A program made the translations under genes and the position numbers. Under the pieces are notes generated by a model, which was given only the letters and a program-made list of their open reading frames with translations, was not told the DNA's origin and did no database searches. DNA of 33,957 nt from Pallidibacillus pasinlerensis (GTDB lineage: Bacteria > Bacillota > Bacilli > Bacillales > Caldibacillaceae), in the NCBI RefSeq assembly GCF_009996845.1, contig NZ_JAACYS010000026.1:1-33957 (forward strand). The letters are read 5' to 3'. This document shows, piece by piece, positions 1-12,320 of this stretch. Position 1 is the first letter of the stretch; every line of letters begins with the position of its first letter.

Positions 1-60
1 TTCTCTTTTAAAAATAACCATGTTTGTTAAAATTATCCATTCTAATCTCACTTAACTTTC

Positions 61-95
61 AAAAAGAAAGACAGATGAGATTAATCATCTGTCTT
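61..95 (-). terminator. Intrinsic terminator after tuf
   Basis: An 11-bp perfect stem (68-78 with 85-95, loop 79-84) lies 25 bases past the tuf stop. In the minus direction it is followed by TCTTTTT. It closes the str operon. Positions 1-57 beyond it show nothing I can identify. Confidence 0.88.
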
Positions 96-119
96 ATCTT
101 TTTATTTATTAAAATGTTA

Positions 120-1307
120 TTATTTAACGATAGCAGCAACTGATCCCGCACCAACAGTACGGCCACCTTCACGGATTGAGAATTTAGTTCCTTCTTCAAT
201 CGCAACTGGTGCAATAAGTTCTACAGTCATTTCAACGTTGTCCCCAGGCATAACCATTTCTACGCCTTCTGGTAATTCAATTGTACCAGTAACGTCTGTT
301 GTACGGAAGTAGAACTGTGGACGATAGTTAGAGAAGAATGGAGTATGACGTCCACCCTCTTCTTTAGTTAGAACGTAAACTTGAGCTTTGAATTTTGTAT
401 GTGGGTTGATAGAACCTGGTTTAGCTAATACTTGACCACGTTCAACTTCATCACGAGATACCCCACGAAGAAGTGCACCGATGTTGTCACCAGCTTCAGC
501 TTGGTCAAGAAGTTTACGGAACATTTCAACACCTGTTACAGTTGTTGTTCTTGACTCTTCAGCAAGACCAACGATTTCAACTTCGTCACCAACTTTAACT
601 GTACCACGTTCTACACGACCTGTTGCAACAGTACCACGACCAGTGATTGAGAATACGTCCTCAACTGGCATCATGAATGGTTTGTCAGTTTCACGTTCTG
701 GAGTTGGGATGTACTCATCAACTGCAGCCATTAATTCATGGATTTTTTCTTCCCATTCTGCTTCGCCTTCTAGAGCTTTTAATGCAGAACCTTTGATTAC
801 AGGAATATCGTCACCTGGGAAGTCATATTCTGATAATAGGTCACGAACTTCCATTTCAACTAATTCTAATAATTCTTCGTCGTCAACCATGTCACATTTG
901 TTTAAGAATACAACGATGTAAGGTACACCTACTTGACGAGATAATAGGATGTGCTCACGAGTTTGTGGCATTGGACCATCAGCTGCAGAAACAACTAGGA
1001 TAGCTCCGTCCATTTGAGCAGCACCAGTAATCATGTTTTTAACGTAGTCCGCGTGTCCTGGGCAGTCAACGTGTGCATAGTGACGGTTTTCAGTTTCATA
1101 TTCAACGTGAGAAGTAGAGATTGTAATTCCACGTTCTCTTTCTTCTGGAGCTCCGTCGATTTGGTCATAGCCGCGAGCTTCTGCTCCACCAGATTTTGCT
1201 AATACAGTTGTGATAGCAGCTGTTAATGTAGTTTTACCATGGTCAACGTGTCCGATTGTACCAATATTAACGTGTGGTTTTGAACGGTCAAATTTTTCTT
1301 TAGCCAT
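120..1307 (-). CDS. tuf: Elongation factor Tu
   Basis: This 395-residue protein is EF-Tu, the GTPase that carries aminoacyl-tRNA to the ribosomal A site in the cytoplasm. Visible motifs are the P-loop GHVDHGKT at residues 19-26, DCPGHAD near 81-87 and NKCD near 136-139, followed by the two beta-barrel domains up to the normal C-terminus. The ATG is preceded by AAGGAGGATATATCCTA, with the Shine-Dalgarno about 10 bases upstream. It is the last gene of the str operon. A candidate promoter and a strong hairpin lie in the fusA-tuf gap, so tuf may be expressed above its upstream neighbours. Length and sequence are ordinary for Bacillales. Confidence 0.99.
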   Translation of the reverse strand: MAKEKFDRSKPHVNIGTIGHVDHGKTTLTAAITTVLAKSGGAEARGYDQIDGAPEERERGITISTSHVEYETENRHYAHVDCPGHADYVKNMITGAAQMDGAILVVSAADGPMPQTREHILLSRQVGVPYIVVFLNKCDMVDDEELLELVEMEVRDLLSEYDFPGDDIPVIKGSALKALEGEAEWEEKIHELMAAVDEYIPTPERETDKPFMMPVEDVFSITGRGTVATGRVERGTVKVGDEVEIVGLAEESRTTTVTGVEMFRKLLDQAEAGDNIGALLRGVSRDEVERGQVLAKPGSINPHTKFKAQVYVLTKEEGGRHTPFFSNYRPQFYFRTTDVTGTIELPEGVEMVMPGDNVEMTVELIAPVAIEEGTKFSIREGGRTVGAGSVAAIVK

Positions 1308-1355
1308 TAGGATATATCCTCCTTTAATTTTTCAATTAACTTTTTATTATATGAA

Positions 1356-1387
1356 GCTATAGGGAATGGCATTCCCATTCCTATAGC
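1356..1387 (-). other. Strong hairpin in fusA-tuf gap
   Basis: GCTATAGG pairs with CCTATAGC, followed by AATGG with CCATT and one bulged C, giving 13 bp around a five-base loop. No U-run follows, so it does not look like a terminator. In the tuf 5' untranslated region it could stabilise the mRNA or be a processing site. Its function is inferred only. Confidence 0.6.
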
Positions 1388-1407
1388 AAAAATTACTTAC
1401 AATAGTA

Positions 1408-1436
1408 GTTATACAAGATTCGGTTTATAAAATCAA
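1408..1436 (-). promoter_or_regulatory. Candidate sigma-A promoter for tuf
   Basis: TTGATT (1431-1436) and TATAAC (1408-1413) are separated by 17 bp and start immediately after the fusA stop codon. The match is moderate. An internal promoter ahead of tuf would fit the high demand for EF-Tu. Confidence 0.5.
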
Positions 1437-3515
1437 TTATTCACCGCTATTTTTTTTGATAATTTCTTCAGCAATTGATTTTGGAACTTCTTCGAAGTGA
1501 TCCATAACCATTGTGAATGTACCACGACCTTGCGTGTTTGAACGTAGTGTAGTTGCATAACCAAACATTTCAGCAAGTGGAACCATCGCTTTAACAACTT
1601 GTGCGTTACCGCGAGCTTCCATACCTTCTACACGGCCACGACGTGATGTAATATCACCCATGATATCACCCATGTATTCTTCTGGAATTACAACTTCTAC
1701 TTTCATAATTGGCTCAAGTAATACTGGTGCACATTTTTTCGCTGCATTTTTTAATGCAAGAGAAGCAGCAATCTTGAACGCCATTTCACTTGAGTCAACA
1801 TCGTGGTAAGAACCATCGAATAATTTAGCTTTAATATCAACTAATGGATATCCAGCTAATACACCATTTTCCATTGCATCTTCAAGACCTGCTTGAACTG
1901 CTGGAATGTATTCACGAGGGACAACCCCACCAACGATAGCATTTTCGAATTCAAATCCTGCTCCTGGTTCGTTAGGAGAGAATTCGATCCAAACGTGACC
2001 ATATTGACCACGACCACCAGATTGGCGAACAAATTTACCTTCAACTTCTGCTGAAGCTTTGAATGTTTCGCGATACGCAACTTGTGGTGCACCTACATTT
2101 GCATCAACTTTGAATTCACGTTTCAAACGGTCAACGATGATATCTAAGTGAAGTTCACCCATACCTTCGATGATTGTTTGTCCTGTTTCTTCGTCAGTAT
2201 GTGCACGGAATGTAGGGTCTTCTTCTTGAAGTTTTTGTAAAGCAGTAGACATTTTATCTTGGTCTGCTTTAGATTTTGGTTCAATCGCAACAGAGATAAC
2301 TGGCTCTGGGAATTCCATAGACTCTAAGATAACGTGACTTTTCTCATCACATAGAGTATCACCAGTACCTGTATCTTTCAAACCAACTGCAGCTGCAATT
2401 TCACCTGCATAAACTTCTGAAATTTCTTCACGACTGTTAGCGTGCATTTGTAGGATACGTCCAATACGTTCACGTTTACCTTTTGTTGAGTTATATACAT
2501 AAGATCCGGATTTTAATGTACCAGAGTACACACGGAAGAATGTAAGTTTACCAACGAAAGGATCTGTCATAACTTTGAACGCAAGAGCAGAGAATGGTTC
2601 ATCATCGCTAGAATGACGCTCAACCTCTTCATCTGTCTTTGGATCGACACCTTTAATGGCAGGTATGTCAACAGGTGATGGTAAGTAATCAATTACTGCA
2701 TCAAGAACTAATTGAACACCTTTGTTTTTGAATGCTGAACCACATAGAACAGGGAACATTTCAACATTAATAGTTGCTTTACGAATTCCGGCTTTTAACT
2801 CTTCAACCGTAATTTCTTCCCCTTCTAAGTATTTCATCATTAAATCTTCATCTAAATCAGCAACTGCTTCAACTAATTTTGCACGGTATTCTTCTGCTTG
2901 GTCTTTATATTCATCAGGAATTTCACCTTCAGTAATATCAGTACCAAGGTCATTACCGTAGAAATAAGCTTTCATTTCTACAAGGTCAATAATACCTTCG
3001 AATTGATCTTCTGCCCCAATTGGTAATTGGATAGCATGTGCATTTGCATCTAGACGATCATGTAATGTTGAAACAGCATACAAGAAATCAGCGCCGATTT
3101 TGTCCATTTTGTTCGCGAAAACGATACGTGGAACTTTATAGTTATCAGCTTGGCGCCAAACGTTTTCTGTTTGCGGTTCTACACCAGATTGAGCATCAAG
3201 TACTGTTACTGCACCATCAAGTACACGTAAAGAACGTTCAACTTCAACTGTGAAGTCTACGTGTCCAGGAGTGTCAATTACGTTAACGCGGTGACCTTTC
3301 CATGTTGCAGTTGTTGCTGCAGATGTAATTGTAATACCACGTTCTTGTTCTTGCTCCATCCAGTCCATTTGGGAAGCACCTTCATGTGTTTCACCAAGTT
3401 TATGGATTTTACCAGTATAGAAAAGGATGCGTTCGGTAGTTGTTGTTTTACCTGCATCGATATGTGCCATGATTCCTATATTACGAGTTTTTTCTAAGGA
3501 GAACTCTCTTGGCAT
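1437..3515 (-). CDS. fusA: Elongation factor G
   Basis: EF-G is the translocase GTPase that moves tRNAs and mRNA through the ribosome and helps recycle ribosomes. The 692-residue product has AHIDAGKT at residues 17-24, DTPGHVD near 82-88 and NKMDK near 136-140, then domains II to V. I start at the ATG at 3515 (MPREFSLE), which matches the family N-terminus and has AAGGAG eight bases upstream. The frame stays open six codons further, but there the upstream start would sit on the Shine-Dalgarno. It lies between rpsG and tuf, as in the classical str operon. Confidence 0.98.
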   Translation of the reverse strand: MPREFSLEKTRNIGIMAHIDAGKTTTTERILFYTGKIHKLGETHEGASQMDWMEQEQERGITITSAATTATWKGHRVNVIDTPGHVDFTVEVERSLRVLDGAVTVLDAQSGVEPQTENVWRQADNYKVPRIVFANKMDKIGADFLYAVSTLHDRLDANAHAIQLPIGAEDQFEGIIDLVEMKAYFYGNDLGTDITEGEIPDEYKDQAEEYRAKLVEAVADLDEDLMMKYLEGEEITVEELKAGIRKATINVEMFPVLCGSAFKNKGVQLVLDAVIDYLPSPVDIPAIKGVDPKTDEEVERHSSDDEPFSALAFKVMTDPFVGKLTFFRVYSGTLKSGSYVYNSTKGKRERIGRILQMHANSREEISEVYAGEIAAAVGLKDTGTGDTLCDEKSHVILESMEFPEPVISVAIEPKSKADQDKMSTALQKLQEEDPTFRAHTDEETGQTIIEGMGELHLDIIVDRLKREFKVDANVGAPQVAYRETFKASAEVEGKFVRQSGGRGQYGHVWIEFSPNEPGAGFEFENAIVGGVVPREYIPAVQAGLEDAMENGVLAGYPLVDIKAKLFDGSYHDVDSSEMAFKIAASLALKNAAKKCAPVLLEPIMKVEVVIPEEYMGDIMGDITSRRGRVEGMEARGNAQVVKAMVPLAEMFGYATTLRSNTQGRGTFTMVMDHFEEVPKSIAEEIIKKNSGE

Positions 3516-3592
3516 CCCTATTTCTCCTTCCATTTTAGAGTAATCATTCTTATTTTATCATAAATGCTTAAGCAATTCTTACTAAATCTTGA

Positions 3593-4063
<471 letters not shown>

Positions 4064-4121
4064 TCATTTTCCTCCTTTCAAAAGCATTTCATATTTATAT
4101 CATGAACTACTTTTTACGAAA

Positions 4122-4541
4122 TTAATTTTTTTCTTTTGGTTTTTTCGTACCGTATTTAGAACGACTTTGTTTACGGTTTTCAACACCTGCTGTATCTAAC
4201 GCACCACGGACAATGTGATAACGTACCCCTGGTAAGTCTTTAACACGTCCACCACGAATTAAAACAACACTGTGCTCTTGTAGATTGTGGCCGATACCAG
4301 GAATATAAGCAGTAACCTCGATACCGTTTGATAAACGAACACGGGCATATTTACGTAACGCTGAGTTCGGTTTTTTCGGTGTCATAGTACCAACACGTGT
4401 ACATACTCCACGTTTTTGTGGTGAAGCAACGTTAGTTTGAACTTTTTTGAAGCTGTTATAACCTTTTCCAAGAGCTGGAGATTTTGATTGATGAACAACA
4501 GCTTTACGAGGTTTACGAACTAATTGGTTAATTGTAGGCAT
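4122..4541 (-). CDS. rpsL: 30S ribosomal protein S12
   Basis: S12 sits at the decoding centre and controls accuracy of codon reading. The protein is 139 residues from the ATG at 4541 ([10 protein letters not shown]). GGAGG lies seven bases upstream, and the six extra upstream codons overlap that site. The decoding loop TPKKPNSA has lysine at residue 56 (wild-type, streptomycin-sensitive form), and the GRVKDLPGV loop is also unaltered. First gene of the rpsL-rpsG-fusA-tuf run, behind rplGB. Confidence 0.98.
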   Translation of the reverse strand: MPTINQLVRKPRKAVVHQSKSPALGKGYNSFKKVQTNVASPQKRGVCTRVGTMTPKKPNSALRKYARVRLSNGIEVTAYIPGIGHNLQEHSVVLIRGGRVKDLPGVRYHIVRGALDTAGVENRKQSRSKYGTKKPKEKN

Positions 4542-4570
4542 TTTATGTCCTCCCTTCATTTATTTTTTAA

Positions 4571-4601
4571 GCCCACACATCCAGGTGGTTCATTTTTGGG
4601 C
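4571..4601 (-). other. Hairpin in rpsL leader
   Basis: GCCCA at the start pairs with TGGGC at the end of this 31-base segment, with a smaller CCAC/GTGG stem inside. It lies 30 bases upstream of rpsL, after rplGB, whose product belongs to the kink-turn-binding L7Ae family. Either a structured S12 leader or a simple spacer fold is possible. Confidence 0.35.
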
Positions 4602-4640
4602 AAAAATAATTTGTAGTTTTATACACTACATACCACCTAA

Positions 4641-4889
4641 TTAATTTAATACAGCAACAGTTGCTGCTCCAACATCAATACCACATGCTTTACCTAATTT
4701 CTTCATAGATTCAGCATATTTTATTGGAACATTCCGCTCTAACGCCAAATCTTTAATTTCTTGAATGATTTTCGGATCGGCATCTTTAGCAATGATGACT
4801 GTTTCAGCACTGCCGTTTTTTAGAGCTTTTGCTGTTTGTTTCTTCCCAATAATAATCTTTTTATCCTGTTTTACTTTTTCATTAGACAT
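4641..4889 (-). CDS. rplGB: L7Ae-family ribosomal protein (YbxF)
   Basis: An 82-residue basic L7Ae/L30e-type protein, the family that binds kink-turn RNA. The B. subtilis homologue YbxF/RplGB occupies the same place between rpoC and rpsL. The conserved segments AETVIIAKDADP and VPIKYAESMKKLGKACGIDVG are present, and the length is normal. The ATG has GGAGG seven bases upstream. A strong promoter lies about 50 bases upstream, making it the probable first gene of the str operon transcript. Its cellular role is less clear than its fold. Confidence 0.93.
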   Translation of the reverse strand: MSNEKVKQDKKIIIGKKQTAKALKNGSAETVIIAKDADPKIIQEIKDLALERNVPIKYAESMKKLGKACGIDVGAATVAVLN

Positions 4890-4939
4890 TTTACATCCTC
4901 CAAAGCAACAGGCTTTACTTTTTTGGAATCACCTTAGAT

Positions 4940-4968
4940 ATATTAGCATCTTTATTTTTTAATGTCAA
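4940..4968 (-). promoter_or_regulatory. Sigma-A promoter of the str operon
   Basis: A perfect TTGACA (4963-4968), a 17-bp spacer and TAATAT (4940-4945) with an extended TGC in front. It faces rplGB-rpsL-rpsG-fusA-tuf and is one of the best promoters in the window. Confidence 0.85.
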
Positions 4969-5003
4969 CACGAAATTCTCACTTAAATTGAACTTTAATA
5001 TTT

Positions 5004-5033
5004 GTCCGGAATAACAAATATGCTATTCCGGAC
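5004..5033 (-). other. Hairpin after rpoC
   Basis: GTCCGGAATA pairs perfectly with TATTCCGGAC (10 bp) eight bases past the rpoC stop. In the minus direction it is followed by AAATATTAAAG, a poor U-tract; in the plus direction by TTGTTTATTTATTC, a better one. It may define the 3' end of rpoBC mRNA by stabilisation or weak termination. Confidence 0.6.
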
Positions 5034-5041
5034 TTGTTTAT

Positions 5042-8000
5042 TTATTCAACTGTGACTGGTTGTTCGTCTAATTCTACATCTGCTTTTTTGATTTCAGCTT
5101 TTCGGTACATTTGCATTCCCGTTCCTGCTGGTACAAGTTTACCAATAATTACATTTTCCTTCAGACCTAGAAGTTCGTCTGTTTTACCTTTAATAGCCGC
5201 ATCAGTTAATACGCGAGTTGTTTCTTGGAAGGATGCAGCAGATAAGAACGACTCTGTTTCAAGAGAAGCTTTTGTAATACCAAGCAGTACCGGTTTACCA
5301 GTTGCTGGTGTTTTACCTTCAAGTAATGTTTGTTTATTAGCATCAGTAAATTGATGAACATCCATTAATGTTCCTGGTAATACATCTGTATCACCGGAAT
5401 CAATTACCCTAACTTTGCGTAACATTTGTCGAACCATAACCTCGATGTGTTTGTCGCCGATTTCAACCCCTTGCATACGGTACACACGTTGTACTTCATG
5501 AAGCAAGTATTGTTGAACAGCTTCCACATTTGCTACCCTTAATAATTCTTTCGGATCGATTGAACCTTCTGTTAGTTCTTGGCCATGAGTTACATAGTCT
5601 CCAACAGAGACTTTCAAACGAGCTGTATAAGGCGCGTTGTATGTTCTTGATTCGATTGCATTTGTTACAATAATTTCTTGTTGACGGTCTTTTCCTTCGT
5701 TTATTGCAGTTACTTCACCGTCAATTTCAGAGATAATTGCTTGACCTTTTGGATTTCTTGCTTCAAACAACTCTTGAACCCTTGGAAGACCTTGAGTAAT
5801 ATCATCACCAGCAACCCCACCAGTGTGGAATGTACGCATTGTAAGCTGTGTTCCTGGTTCTCCAATTGATTGAGCAGCTATAATACCAACTGCTTCTCCA
5901 ACTTCAACTTCTTGGCCAGTAGCTAAGTTATAACCATAACACTTCTTACATACGCCATGACGAGTATTACATGTGAATGCTGAACGAATCCATACTGAAT
6001 CAATGCCTGCGTTCTCGATTTCTTTAGCAATGTCTTCTGTGATCAGTTCATTTTGACGGACAATAATTTCATTTGTTTCTGGATGACGGACAGTTTTTCT
6101 AGCATAGCGCCCTACAAGACGTTCTTCTAGAGCTTCAATGATTTCCGTACCCTCATAAATAGCAGAAACTTTAATTCCGCGGTCTGTACCACAATCTTCT
6201 TCTCGGACAATTACATCTTGCGCAACATCGACAAGTCTTCTTGTTAAGTAACCAGAGTCAGCTGTCTTAAGGGCTGTATCCGCAAGACCTTTACGAGCAC
6301 CGTGAGTGGAAATAAAGTATTCCAATACCGTTAATCCTTCTCGGAAACTTGATTTAATCGGTAATTCAATAATGTGCCCAGATGGATCCGCCATTAGTCC
6401 CCGCATACCTGCTAGCTGTGTAAAGTTCGATGCGTTACCACGAGCTCCTGAATCACTCATCATAAAGATTGGGTTCAAGTTATCTAATGACTTCATTAGT
6501 TTATCCTGAATATCGTCTTTTGCTGCACTCCAAATAGAGATTACCCGATCATAACGTTCATCATCAGTAATTAAACCTCTACGGAACTGTTTTAGAACAT
6601 TATCTACTTTCTTCTGAGCTGCATCAAGAATCTCGGTCTTTTCTTCTAAAACAACGATATCCGCAATACTAATCGTAATACCGGACTTAGTAGAATACTT
6701 AAATCCTAAGTCTTTCATGCGGTCAAGCATTTTTGAAGTCTCAGTAATTTTGTACTTTTTAAATACCGCTGCAATAATTTTACCTAAGTAACCTTTCTTA
6801 AATGGCGGTACAAGTTCTCTTTTTTCAAGAACTTCTTTTACGTTTTCAGTCGGTGAAATAAAGTATTTCTCCGGTGTCGCTTCTTCAAGGTTTTCTCTAG
6901 TTGGTTCGTTAATATATGGGAATGATTTTGGTAAAATTTCATTGAAAATTAATTTACCAATTGTTGTTAATAACAACTTCTTATTTTGTTCTTCAGTAAA
7001 GGTTGGATTGTTTAAAGAACCAGCATGGACAGCTACACGAGTGTGTAAGTGTACATATCCATTTTGATAAGCAATTAAAGCTTCTTCCCGGTCTTTAAAC
7101 ACCATACCTTCACCAATCATACCTTTACGTTCAAGGGTTAAGTAATAGTTACCTAAAACCATGTCTTGTGAAGGTGTAACAACCGGTTTACCGTCTTTCG
7201 GGTTAAGGATGTTTTGTGCAGCTAACATGAGTAAACGTGCCTCTGCTTGCGCTTCTGCAGACAATGGTACGTGAACAGCCATTTGGTCACCATCAAAGTC
7301 GGCGTTAAAGGCTGTACATACTAACGGGTGAAGTTGAATAGCTTTTCCTTCCACTAACACAGGTTCGAACGCTTGGATACCTAATCTGTGAAGTGTAGGT
7401 GCACGGTTTAACATAACTGGATGTTCTTTTATGACTTCTTCTAAAACATCCCAAATTACAGGATCTAGACGTTCAATTTTACGTTTAGCTGATTTAATAT
7501 TATGGGTTAACCCTTTTTCTACCAATTCTTTCATTACGAATGGCTTAAATAGTTCAATTGCCATTTGTTTTGGTAGTCCGCACTGGTACATTTTCAAGCT
7601 TGGACCTACTACAATAACGGAACGACCAGAGTAGTCAACACGTTTACCAAGTAAGTTTTGACGGAAACGACCTTGTTTTCCTTTTAACATATGAGATAAA
7701 GATTTTAACGGGCGATTTCCAGGGCCAGTGACAGGTCGACCACGACGACCATTATCAATTAAGGCGTCTACTGCTTCTTGTAGCATACGCTTTTCGTTTT
7801 GAACGATAATACTTGGTGCACCAAGGTCTAATAAACGTTTTAAACGATTATTCCGGTTAATTACACGACGGTATAAATCGTTTAAGTCAGATGTAGCAAA
7901 ACGACCACCATCTAATTGCACCATCGGACGCAATTCAGGGGGGATTACAGGTAGCACATCTAAAATCATCCATTCTGGTTTATTTCCAGAATTACGGAAC

Positions 8001-8644
8001 GCTTCAATTACTTCTAACCGTTTAATTGCGCGTGTTCTTCTTTGACCTTGAGCTGTTTCTAACTCTTCACGTAATTCAGAACTTTCCTTATCTAAATCAA
8101 TATCTTGTAAAAGTTTTTTAATTGCCTCTGCTCCCATACCTGCTTGGAACTTATTACCATACTTTTCACGATAAGAACGATATTCTTTTTCAGACAGAAG
8201 TTGTTTCTTCTCTAATGATGTGTTTCCAGGTTCAGTTACTACATATGATGCGAAATAAATAACTTCTTCTAGAGCACGAGGCGACATATCAAGAACCAAG
8301 CCCATACGACTTGGGATTCCTTTAAAATACCAAATGTGAGACACTGGGGCTGCTAGTTCAATATGTCCCATTCTTTCACGACGTACTTTTGATAAAGTAA
8401 CTTCTACACCACATCGATCACAAACGACACCTTTATATCGAACACGTTTATACTTTCCACAATGACATTCCCAGTCCTTTGTTGGACCGAAAATACGTTC
8501 ACAGAACAAACCATCTTTTTCTGGCTTTAATGTACGATAGTTAATGGTTTCTGGTTTTTTTACTTCACCATAAGACCATGAACGGATTTTATCAGGTGAA
8601 GCAAGACCTATTTTCATATATTCGAAATTATTTACGTCAAGCAA
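5042..8644 (-). CDS. rpoC: RNA polymerase beta-prime subunit
   Basis: The largest subunit of RNA polymerase, carrying the catalytic Mg2+ site. The 1200-residue protein has the N-terminal zinc site C60, C62, C75 and C78, the catalytic NADFDGDQ near residue 450, and the second zinc cluster (CGTDRG, then [11 protein letters not shown]) around 810-890. The start is TTG in TTG-CTT-GAC (MLDVNNFEY), which matches B. subtilis, with GGAGG eight bases upstream. It follows rpoB by 115 bases that fold into a long hairpin. The length is normal and there is no disruption. Confidence 0.98.
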   Translation of the reverse strand: MLDVNNFEYMKIGLASPDKIRSWSYGEVKKPETINYRTLKPEKDGLFCERIFGPTKDWECHCGKYKRVRYKGVVCDRCGVEVTLSKVRRERMGHIELAAPVSHIWYFKGIPSRMGLVLDMSPRALEEVIYFASYVVTEPGNTSLEKKQLLSEKEYRSYREKYGNKFQAGMGAEAIKKLLQDIDLDKESSELREELETAQGQRRTRAIKRLEVIEAFRNSGNKPEWMILDVLPVIPPELRPMVQLDGGRFATSDLNDLYRRVINRNNRLKRLLDLGAPSIIVQNEKRMLQEAVDALIDNGRRGRPVTGPGNRPLKSLSHMLKGKQGRFRQNLLGKRVDYSGRSVIVVGPSLKMYQCGLPKQMAIELFKPFVMKELVEKGLTHNIKSAKRKIERLDPVIWDVLEEVIKEHPVMLNRAPTLHRLGIQAFEPVLVEGKAIQLHPLVCTAFNADFDGDQMAVHVPLSAEAQAEARLLMLAAQNILNPKDGKPVVTPSQDMVLGNYYLTLERKGMIGEGMVFKDREEALIAYQNGYVHLHTRVAVHAGSLNNPTFTEEQNKKLLLTTIGKLIFNEILPKSFPYINEPTRENLEEATPEKYFISPTENVKEVLEKRELVPPFKKGYLGKIIAAVFKKYKITETSKMLDRMKDLGFKYSTKSGITISIADIVVLEEKTEILDAAQKKVDNVLKQFRRGLITDDERYDRVISIWSAAKDDIQDKLMKSLDNLNPIFMMSDSGARGNASNFTQLAGMRGLMADPSGHIIELPIKSSFREGLTVLEYFISTHGARKGLADTALKTADSGYLTRRLVDVAQDVIVREEDCGTDRGIKVSAIYEGTEIIEALEERLVGRYARKTVRHPETNEIIVRQNELITEDIAKEIENAGIDSVWIRSAFTCNTRHGVCKKCYGYNLATGQEVEVGEAVGIIAAQSIGEPGTQLTMRTFHTGGVAGDDITQGLPRVQELFEARNPKGQAIISEIDGEVTAINEGKDRQQEIIVTNAIESRTYNAPYTARLKVSVGDYVTHGQELTEGSIDPKELLRVANVEAVQQYLLHEVQRVYRMQGVEIGDKHIEVMVRQMLRKVRVIDSGDTDVLPGTLMDVHQFTDANKQTLLEGKTPATGKPVLLGITKASLETESFLSAASFQETTRVLTDAAIKGKTDELLGLKENVIIGKLVPAGTGMQMYRKAEIKKADVELDEQPVTVE

Positions 8645-8699
8645 GGGGCTGACCTCCTTTAATCATAAGGGTTTATCCCGTGAGAAATAAATGAAAGAA

Positions 8700-8748
8700 G
8701 AAAAACCCAATAGACAAATTCTAGGAATCTGTGCTTATTGAGTTTTTC
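8700..8748 (-). other. Long hairpin between rpoB and rpoC
   Basis: GAAAAACTCAATA pairs with TATTGGGTTTTTC (13 bp, one G-U), and inside it ACAGATTC pairs with GAATTTGT around CTA. The result is a 49-base rod with one small internal loop, 11 bases past rpoB. In transcription it is followed by TTCTTTCATTTATTT. It could attenuate, be an RNase III-type processing site, or insulate rpoC translation. Confidence 0.65.
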
Positions 8749-8759
8749 TTTCTTTTAAA

Positions 8760-11700
8760 TTACTCGCTGACACCTACTTTTTCAGATTCTTTTTTATCAT
8801 TTTCTGATTGAATATTTAAAGCATCTGCTTGTTGGACATTATCATCATCTTCTAAGTCTTTCATATCGATTTCTTTTTTGTCACCAGATAAAATCTTCAC
8901 ATCTAAACCTAAGCTTTGCAGTTCCTTCATTAATACTTTGAAGGATTCTGGTACGCCAGGCTCTGGGACATTTTCACCTTTAACAATGGCTTCATATGTT
9001 TTAACACGACCAACGATATCATCAGACTTAACAGTTAAGATTTCTTGTAACGTATAGGCTGCACCATATGCTTCTAATGCCCAAACCTCCATCTCACCGA
9101 AACGTTGTCCACCGAATTGTGCCTTACCACCAAGTGGCTGTTGAGTAACAAGTGAGTAAGGACCTGTTGAACGAGCATGTAGTTTATCGTCAACCATATG
9201 GGCTAACTTAATCAAGTACATAATACCTACAGTTACACGGTTGTCAAATGGTTCACCCGTACGTCCATCGTACAAGACAGTTTTCCCATCACTTGGAAGT
9301 CCTGCTTCTTTTAATGTATTCCATATATCCTCATCAGTAGCACCGTCAAATACTGGTGTAGCAACATGGATACCAAGTTTTTTCGCAGCGATACCTAAAT
9401 GTAATTCTAATACTTGCCCGATATTCATACGAGAAGGAACGCCCAGTGGGTTTAACATGATATCAATTGGAGTTCCATCTGGTAAGAATGGCATATCTTC
9501 TTCAGGTAATACTCTGGAAATAACACCTTTGTTTCCATGTCGTCCAGCCATTTTATCGCCCACTTGGATTTTCCGTTTCTGAGCAATATAAACACGGACT
9601 AATTGGTTTACACCTGGAGGTAACTCATCTCCATCAGCGCGATTGAACACTTTTACATCATGAACAATACCGCCACCTCCGTGAGGAACGCGTAGGGATG
9701 TATCACGGACTTCTCTTGCCTTTTCTCCAAAGATTGCATGAAGTAAACGTTCTTCGGCAGTTAATTCTGTTACCCCTTTAGGTGTAACTTTTCCAACTAA
9801 AAGATCTCCGTCTTTAACTTCTGCACCAATACGGATAATACCACGTTCATCTAAATTACGTAGGGCATCCTCACCAACGTTTGGAATATCTCGTGTAATT
9901 TCTTCAGGTCCAAGTTTTGTGTCACGAGACTCAGATTCATACTCTTCAATATGAATTGAAGTGTATACGTCATCTCTAACTAATCGTTCGCTCATAATAA
10001 TCGCGTCTTCGTAGTTAAAACCTTCCCAAGTAGTAAAGGCAACAAGAACATTTCGACCAAGGGCAAGTTCCCCTTTATCCATTGATGGACCATCAGCCAA
10101 AATTTCGCCTTTTTTCACTCGATCTCCTACTTTAACGATTGGACGTTGGTTAAATGACATTCCGTTATTCGAACGAACAAATTTATGAACAACGTAGCGA
10201 TCAAGATCACCTTTTACCTCTTGACCATCTACTTCTGAAATACGACGAACACGGATTTCTCTTCCTTCAACATGTTCCACAATTCCATCATGTTTACAAA
10301 TGACTGCCGCACCTGAGTCTTTAGCGTTCACATATTCCATACCTGTACCGACAATTGGAGCTTCCGGCTTTAGTAACGGAACAGCTTGTCGTTGCATGTT
10401 TGCTCCCATCAACGCACGGTTTGAGTCGTCGTTTTCAAGGAACGGAATACACGCCGTTGCAGCGGATACAACTTGTTTTGGTGAAACGTCCATATAATCG
10501 ACACGTTCAATTGGAACGACGATGTTTTCACCACGGAATCGTGCAAACACTTCATCCTCTAAGAAATGACCATCATCATCTAAAACCGCATTTGCTTGGG
10601 CAACTACATAGTTATCCTCTTCATCAGCTGTCATATAATGAATTTCATCGGTAACCCGACGATTTTCATGATCAACTTTACGATACGGTGTTTCAATGAA
10701 TCCAAATTTATTTACCTTCGCATACGTAGACAGCGAGTTAATTAATCCGATGTTCGGTCCTTCTGGTGTTTCAATAGGACACATACGACCATAGTGTGAG
10801 TAGTGAACGTCACGCACTTCGAAACCTGCACGTTCACGAGTTAAACCACCCGGTCCTAGCGCAGAAAGTCTCCGTTTATGAGTTAATTCTGCAAGTGGGT
10901 TAGTTTGGTCCATGAATTGTGACAACTGTGAACTACCAAAGAACTCTTTAATCGCTGCAATCACAGGGCGAATGTTGATTAATTGTTGTGGTGTAATTGT
11001 ATTAGTGTCTTGAATAGACATTCTTTCCCTTACAACACGTTCCATTCGAGATAAACCAATTCTAAATTGATTTTGTAACAACTCACCAACCGAACGTAAA
11101 CGACGGTTTCCTAAATGGTCAATATCATCAGTTCTGCCTACACCGTGTAATAAATTGAAGAAGTAGCTCACTGAAGCAATAATATCTGCAGGTGTAATAT
11201 GTTTAACGTCATCAGTTACATTTGCATTACCAATGATATTAATTTCTTTTTCTTCTTCATCTTTCGGTGCATACACTTTAATTGACTGAATTAAAATATC
11301 ATCTTCTAAAACTCCGCCTACTGGGTCAAATCGTTTAAAACCAACACCGTTTTCGATGTATGGCATGATTTTATCCAATGTACGACGATCTAGTAGCGTG
11401 CCTTTTTCTGCAATAATTTCACCTGTATCCGGATCTGCCAACGTTTCAGCTAACGTATGGCCGAAAAGGCGTTGTGAAATATGCAATTTTTTATTAATTT
11501 TATAACGTCCTACACTAGCTAAATCGTAACGTTTTGGATCGAAGAAACGTGCGATAAGTAAGCTCTTCGCATTTTCTACAGTTGGCGGTTCACCAGGACG
11601 TAGACGCTCATATATTTCAATTAAAGCTTTCTCTGAATTATCGGTACTATCTTTTTCGAGGGTATTTCTTAAATATTCATTATCCCCAATCAAATCAATG

Positions 11701-12320
11701 ATTTCTTGATCAGACCCGAAACCTAATGCACGCAGTAAAACGGTAATTGGTAATTTCCGTGTACGGTCAATCCGCACGTAAACCACATCTTTTGCATCCG
11801 TCTCAAATTCTAGCCAAGCCCCACGATTCGGAATAACCGTTGCAGAATAGCCATGTCTACCATTTTTATCTAACTTAGAACTAAAGTAGACACTAGGGGA
11901 ACGAACTAATTGGGACACAATAACGCGCTCGGCACCGTTAATAATAAAGGTACCTGTTTCTGTCATTAGTGGGAAGTCACCCATGAATACTTCTTGGTCT
12001 TTAACTTCACCGGTTTCTTTGTTAACTAAACGGACTTTTACCCTTAATGGTGCTGCGTATGTAACATCACGCTCCTTCGATTCGTCTACAGAATATTTCG
12101 GTTCCCCTAAGTCGTAATCTATAAACTCAAGAGATAAGTTTCCTGTAAAATCCTCAATAGGAGAAATGTCGTGGAAGACTTCTCGCAAACCCTCATCAAG
12201 GAACCATTGATAAGAAGCTGTTTGAATTTCAATCAAATTTGGTAATTCTAATACTTCACGGATTCTTGCATAGCTTCTCCGTTGGCGGTGCCGTCCATAC
12301 TGAACTAGTTGACCTGTCAA
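8760..12320 (-). CDS. rpoB: RNA polymerase beta subunit
   Basis: The second-largest RNA polymerase subunit. The TTG at 12320 starts TTG-ACA-GGT ([17 protein letters not shown]), as in B. subtilis, with GGGGTG six bases upstream; the GTG three codons earlier lies in the Shine-Dalgarno. The product is 1186 residues. The rifampicin-binding cluster around residues 465-500 ([20 protein letters not shown]) shows the sensitive-type residues, and [12 protein letters not shown] and the RpoC-contacting C-terminal region are intact. The acidic C-terminal tail is variable in the family. It sits behind a roughly 290-nt leader. Confidence 0.98.
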   Translation of the reverse strand: MTGQLVQYGRHRQRRSYARIREVLELPNLIEIQTASYQWFLDEGLREVFHDISPIEDFTGNLSLEFIDYDLGEPKYSVDESKERDVTYAAPLRVKVRLVNKETGEVKDQEVFMGDFPLMTETGTFIINGAERVIVSQLVRSPSVYFSSKLDKNGRHGYSATVIPNRGAWLEFETDAKDVVYVRIDRTRKLPITVLLRALGFGSDQEIIDLIGDNEYLRNTLEKDSTDNSEKALIEIYERLRPGEPPTVENAKSLLIARFFDPKRYDLASVGRYKINKKLHISQRLFGHTLAETLADPDTGEIIAEKGTLLDRRTLDKIMPYIENGVGFKRFDPVGGVLEDDILIQSIKVYAPKDEEEKEINIIGNANVTDDVKHITPADIIASVSYFFNLLHGVGRTDDIDHLGNRRLRSVGELLQNQFRIGLSRMERVVRERMSIQDTNTITPQQLINIRPVIAAIKEFFGSSQLSQFMDQTNPLAELTHKRRLSALGPGGLTRERAGFEVRDVHYSHYGRMCPIETPEGPNIGLINSLSTYAKVNKFGFIETPYRKVDHENRRVTDEIHYMTADEEDNYVVAQANAVLDDDGHFLEDEVFARFRGENIVVPIERVDYMDVSPKQVVSAATACIPFLENDDSNRALMGANMQRQAVPLLKPEAPIVGTGMEYVNAKDSGAAVICKHDGIVEHVEGREIRVRRISEVDGQEVKGDLDRYVVHKFVRSNNGMSFNQRPIVKVGDRVKKGEILADGPSMDKGELALGRNVLVAFTTWEGFNYEDAIIMSERLVRDDVYTSIHIEEYESESRDTKLGPEEITRDIPNVGEDALRNLDERGIIRIGAEVKDGDLLVGKVTPKGVTELTAEERLLHAIFGEKAREVRDTSLRVPHGGGGIVHDVKVFNRADGDELPPGVNQLVRVYIAQKRKIQVGDKMAGRHGNKGVISRVLPEEDMPFLPDGTPIDIMLNPLGVPSRMNIGQVLELHLGIAAKKLGIHVATPVFDGATDEDIWNTLKEAGLPSDGKTVLYDGRTGEPFDNRVTVGIMYLIKLAHMVDDKLHARSTGPYSLVTQQPLGGKAQFGGQRFGEMEVWALEAYGAAYTLQEILTVKSDDIVGRVKTYEAIVKGENVPEPGVPESFKVLMKELQSLGLDVKILSGDKKEIDMKDLEDDDNVQQADALNIQSENDKKESEKVGVSE

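Noticed and set aside
1856-2092. Alternative-frame open frames within fusA and, similarly, plus-strand frames opposite rpoB, rpoC, gltX, clpC and the transposase
   Set aside because: They are shadows of strongly conserved genes, have no ribosome binding sites and resemble no family.
8760-12320. Rifampicin-resistance changes in rpoB, and streptomycin-resistance changes in rpsL
   Set aside because: The residues at the usual resistance positions read as the normal sensitive forms.
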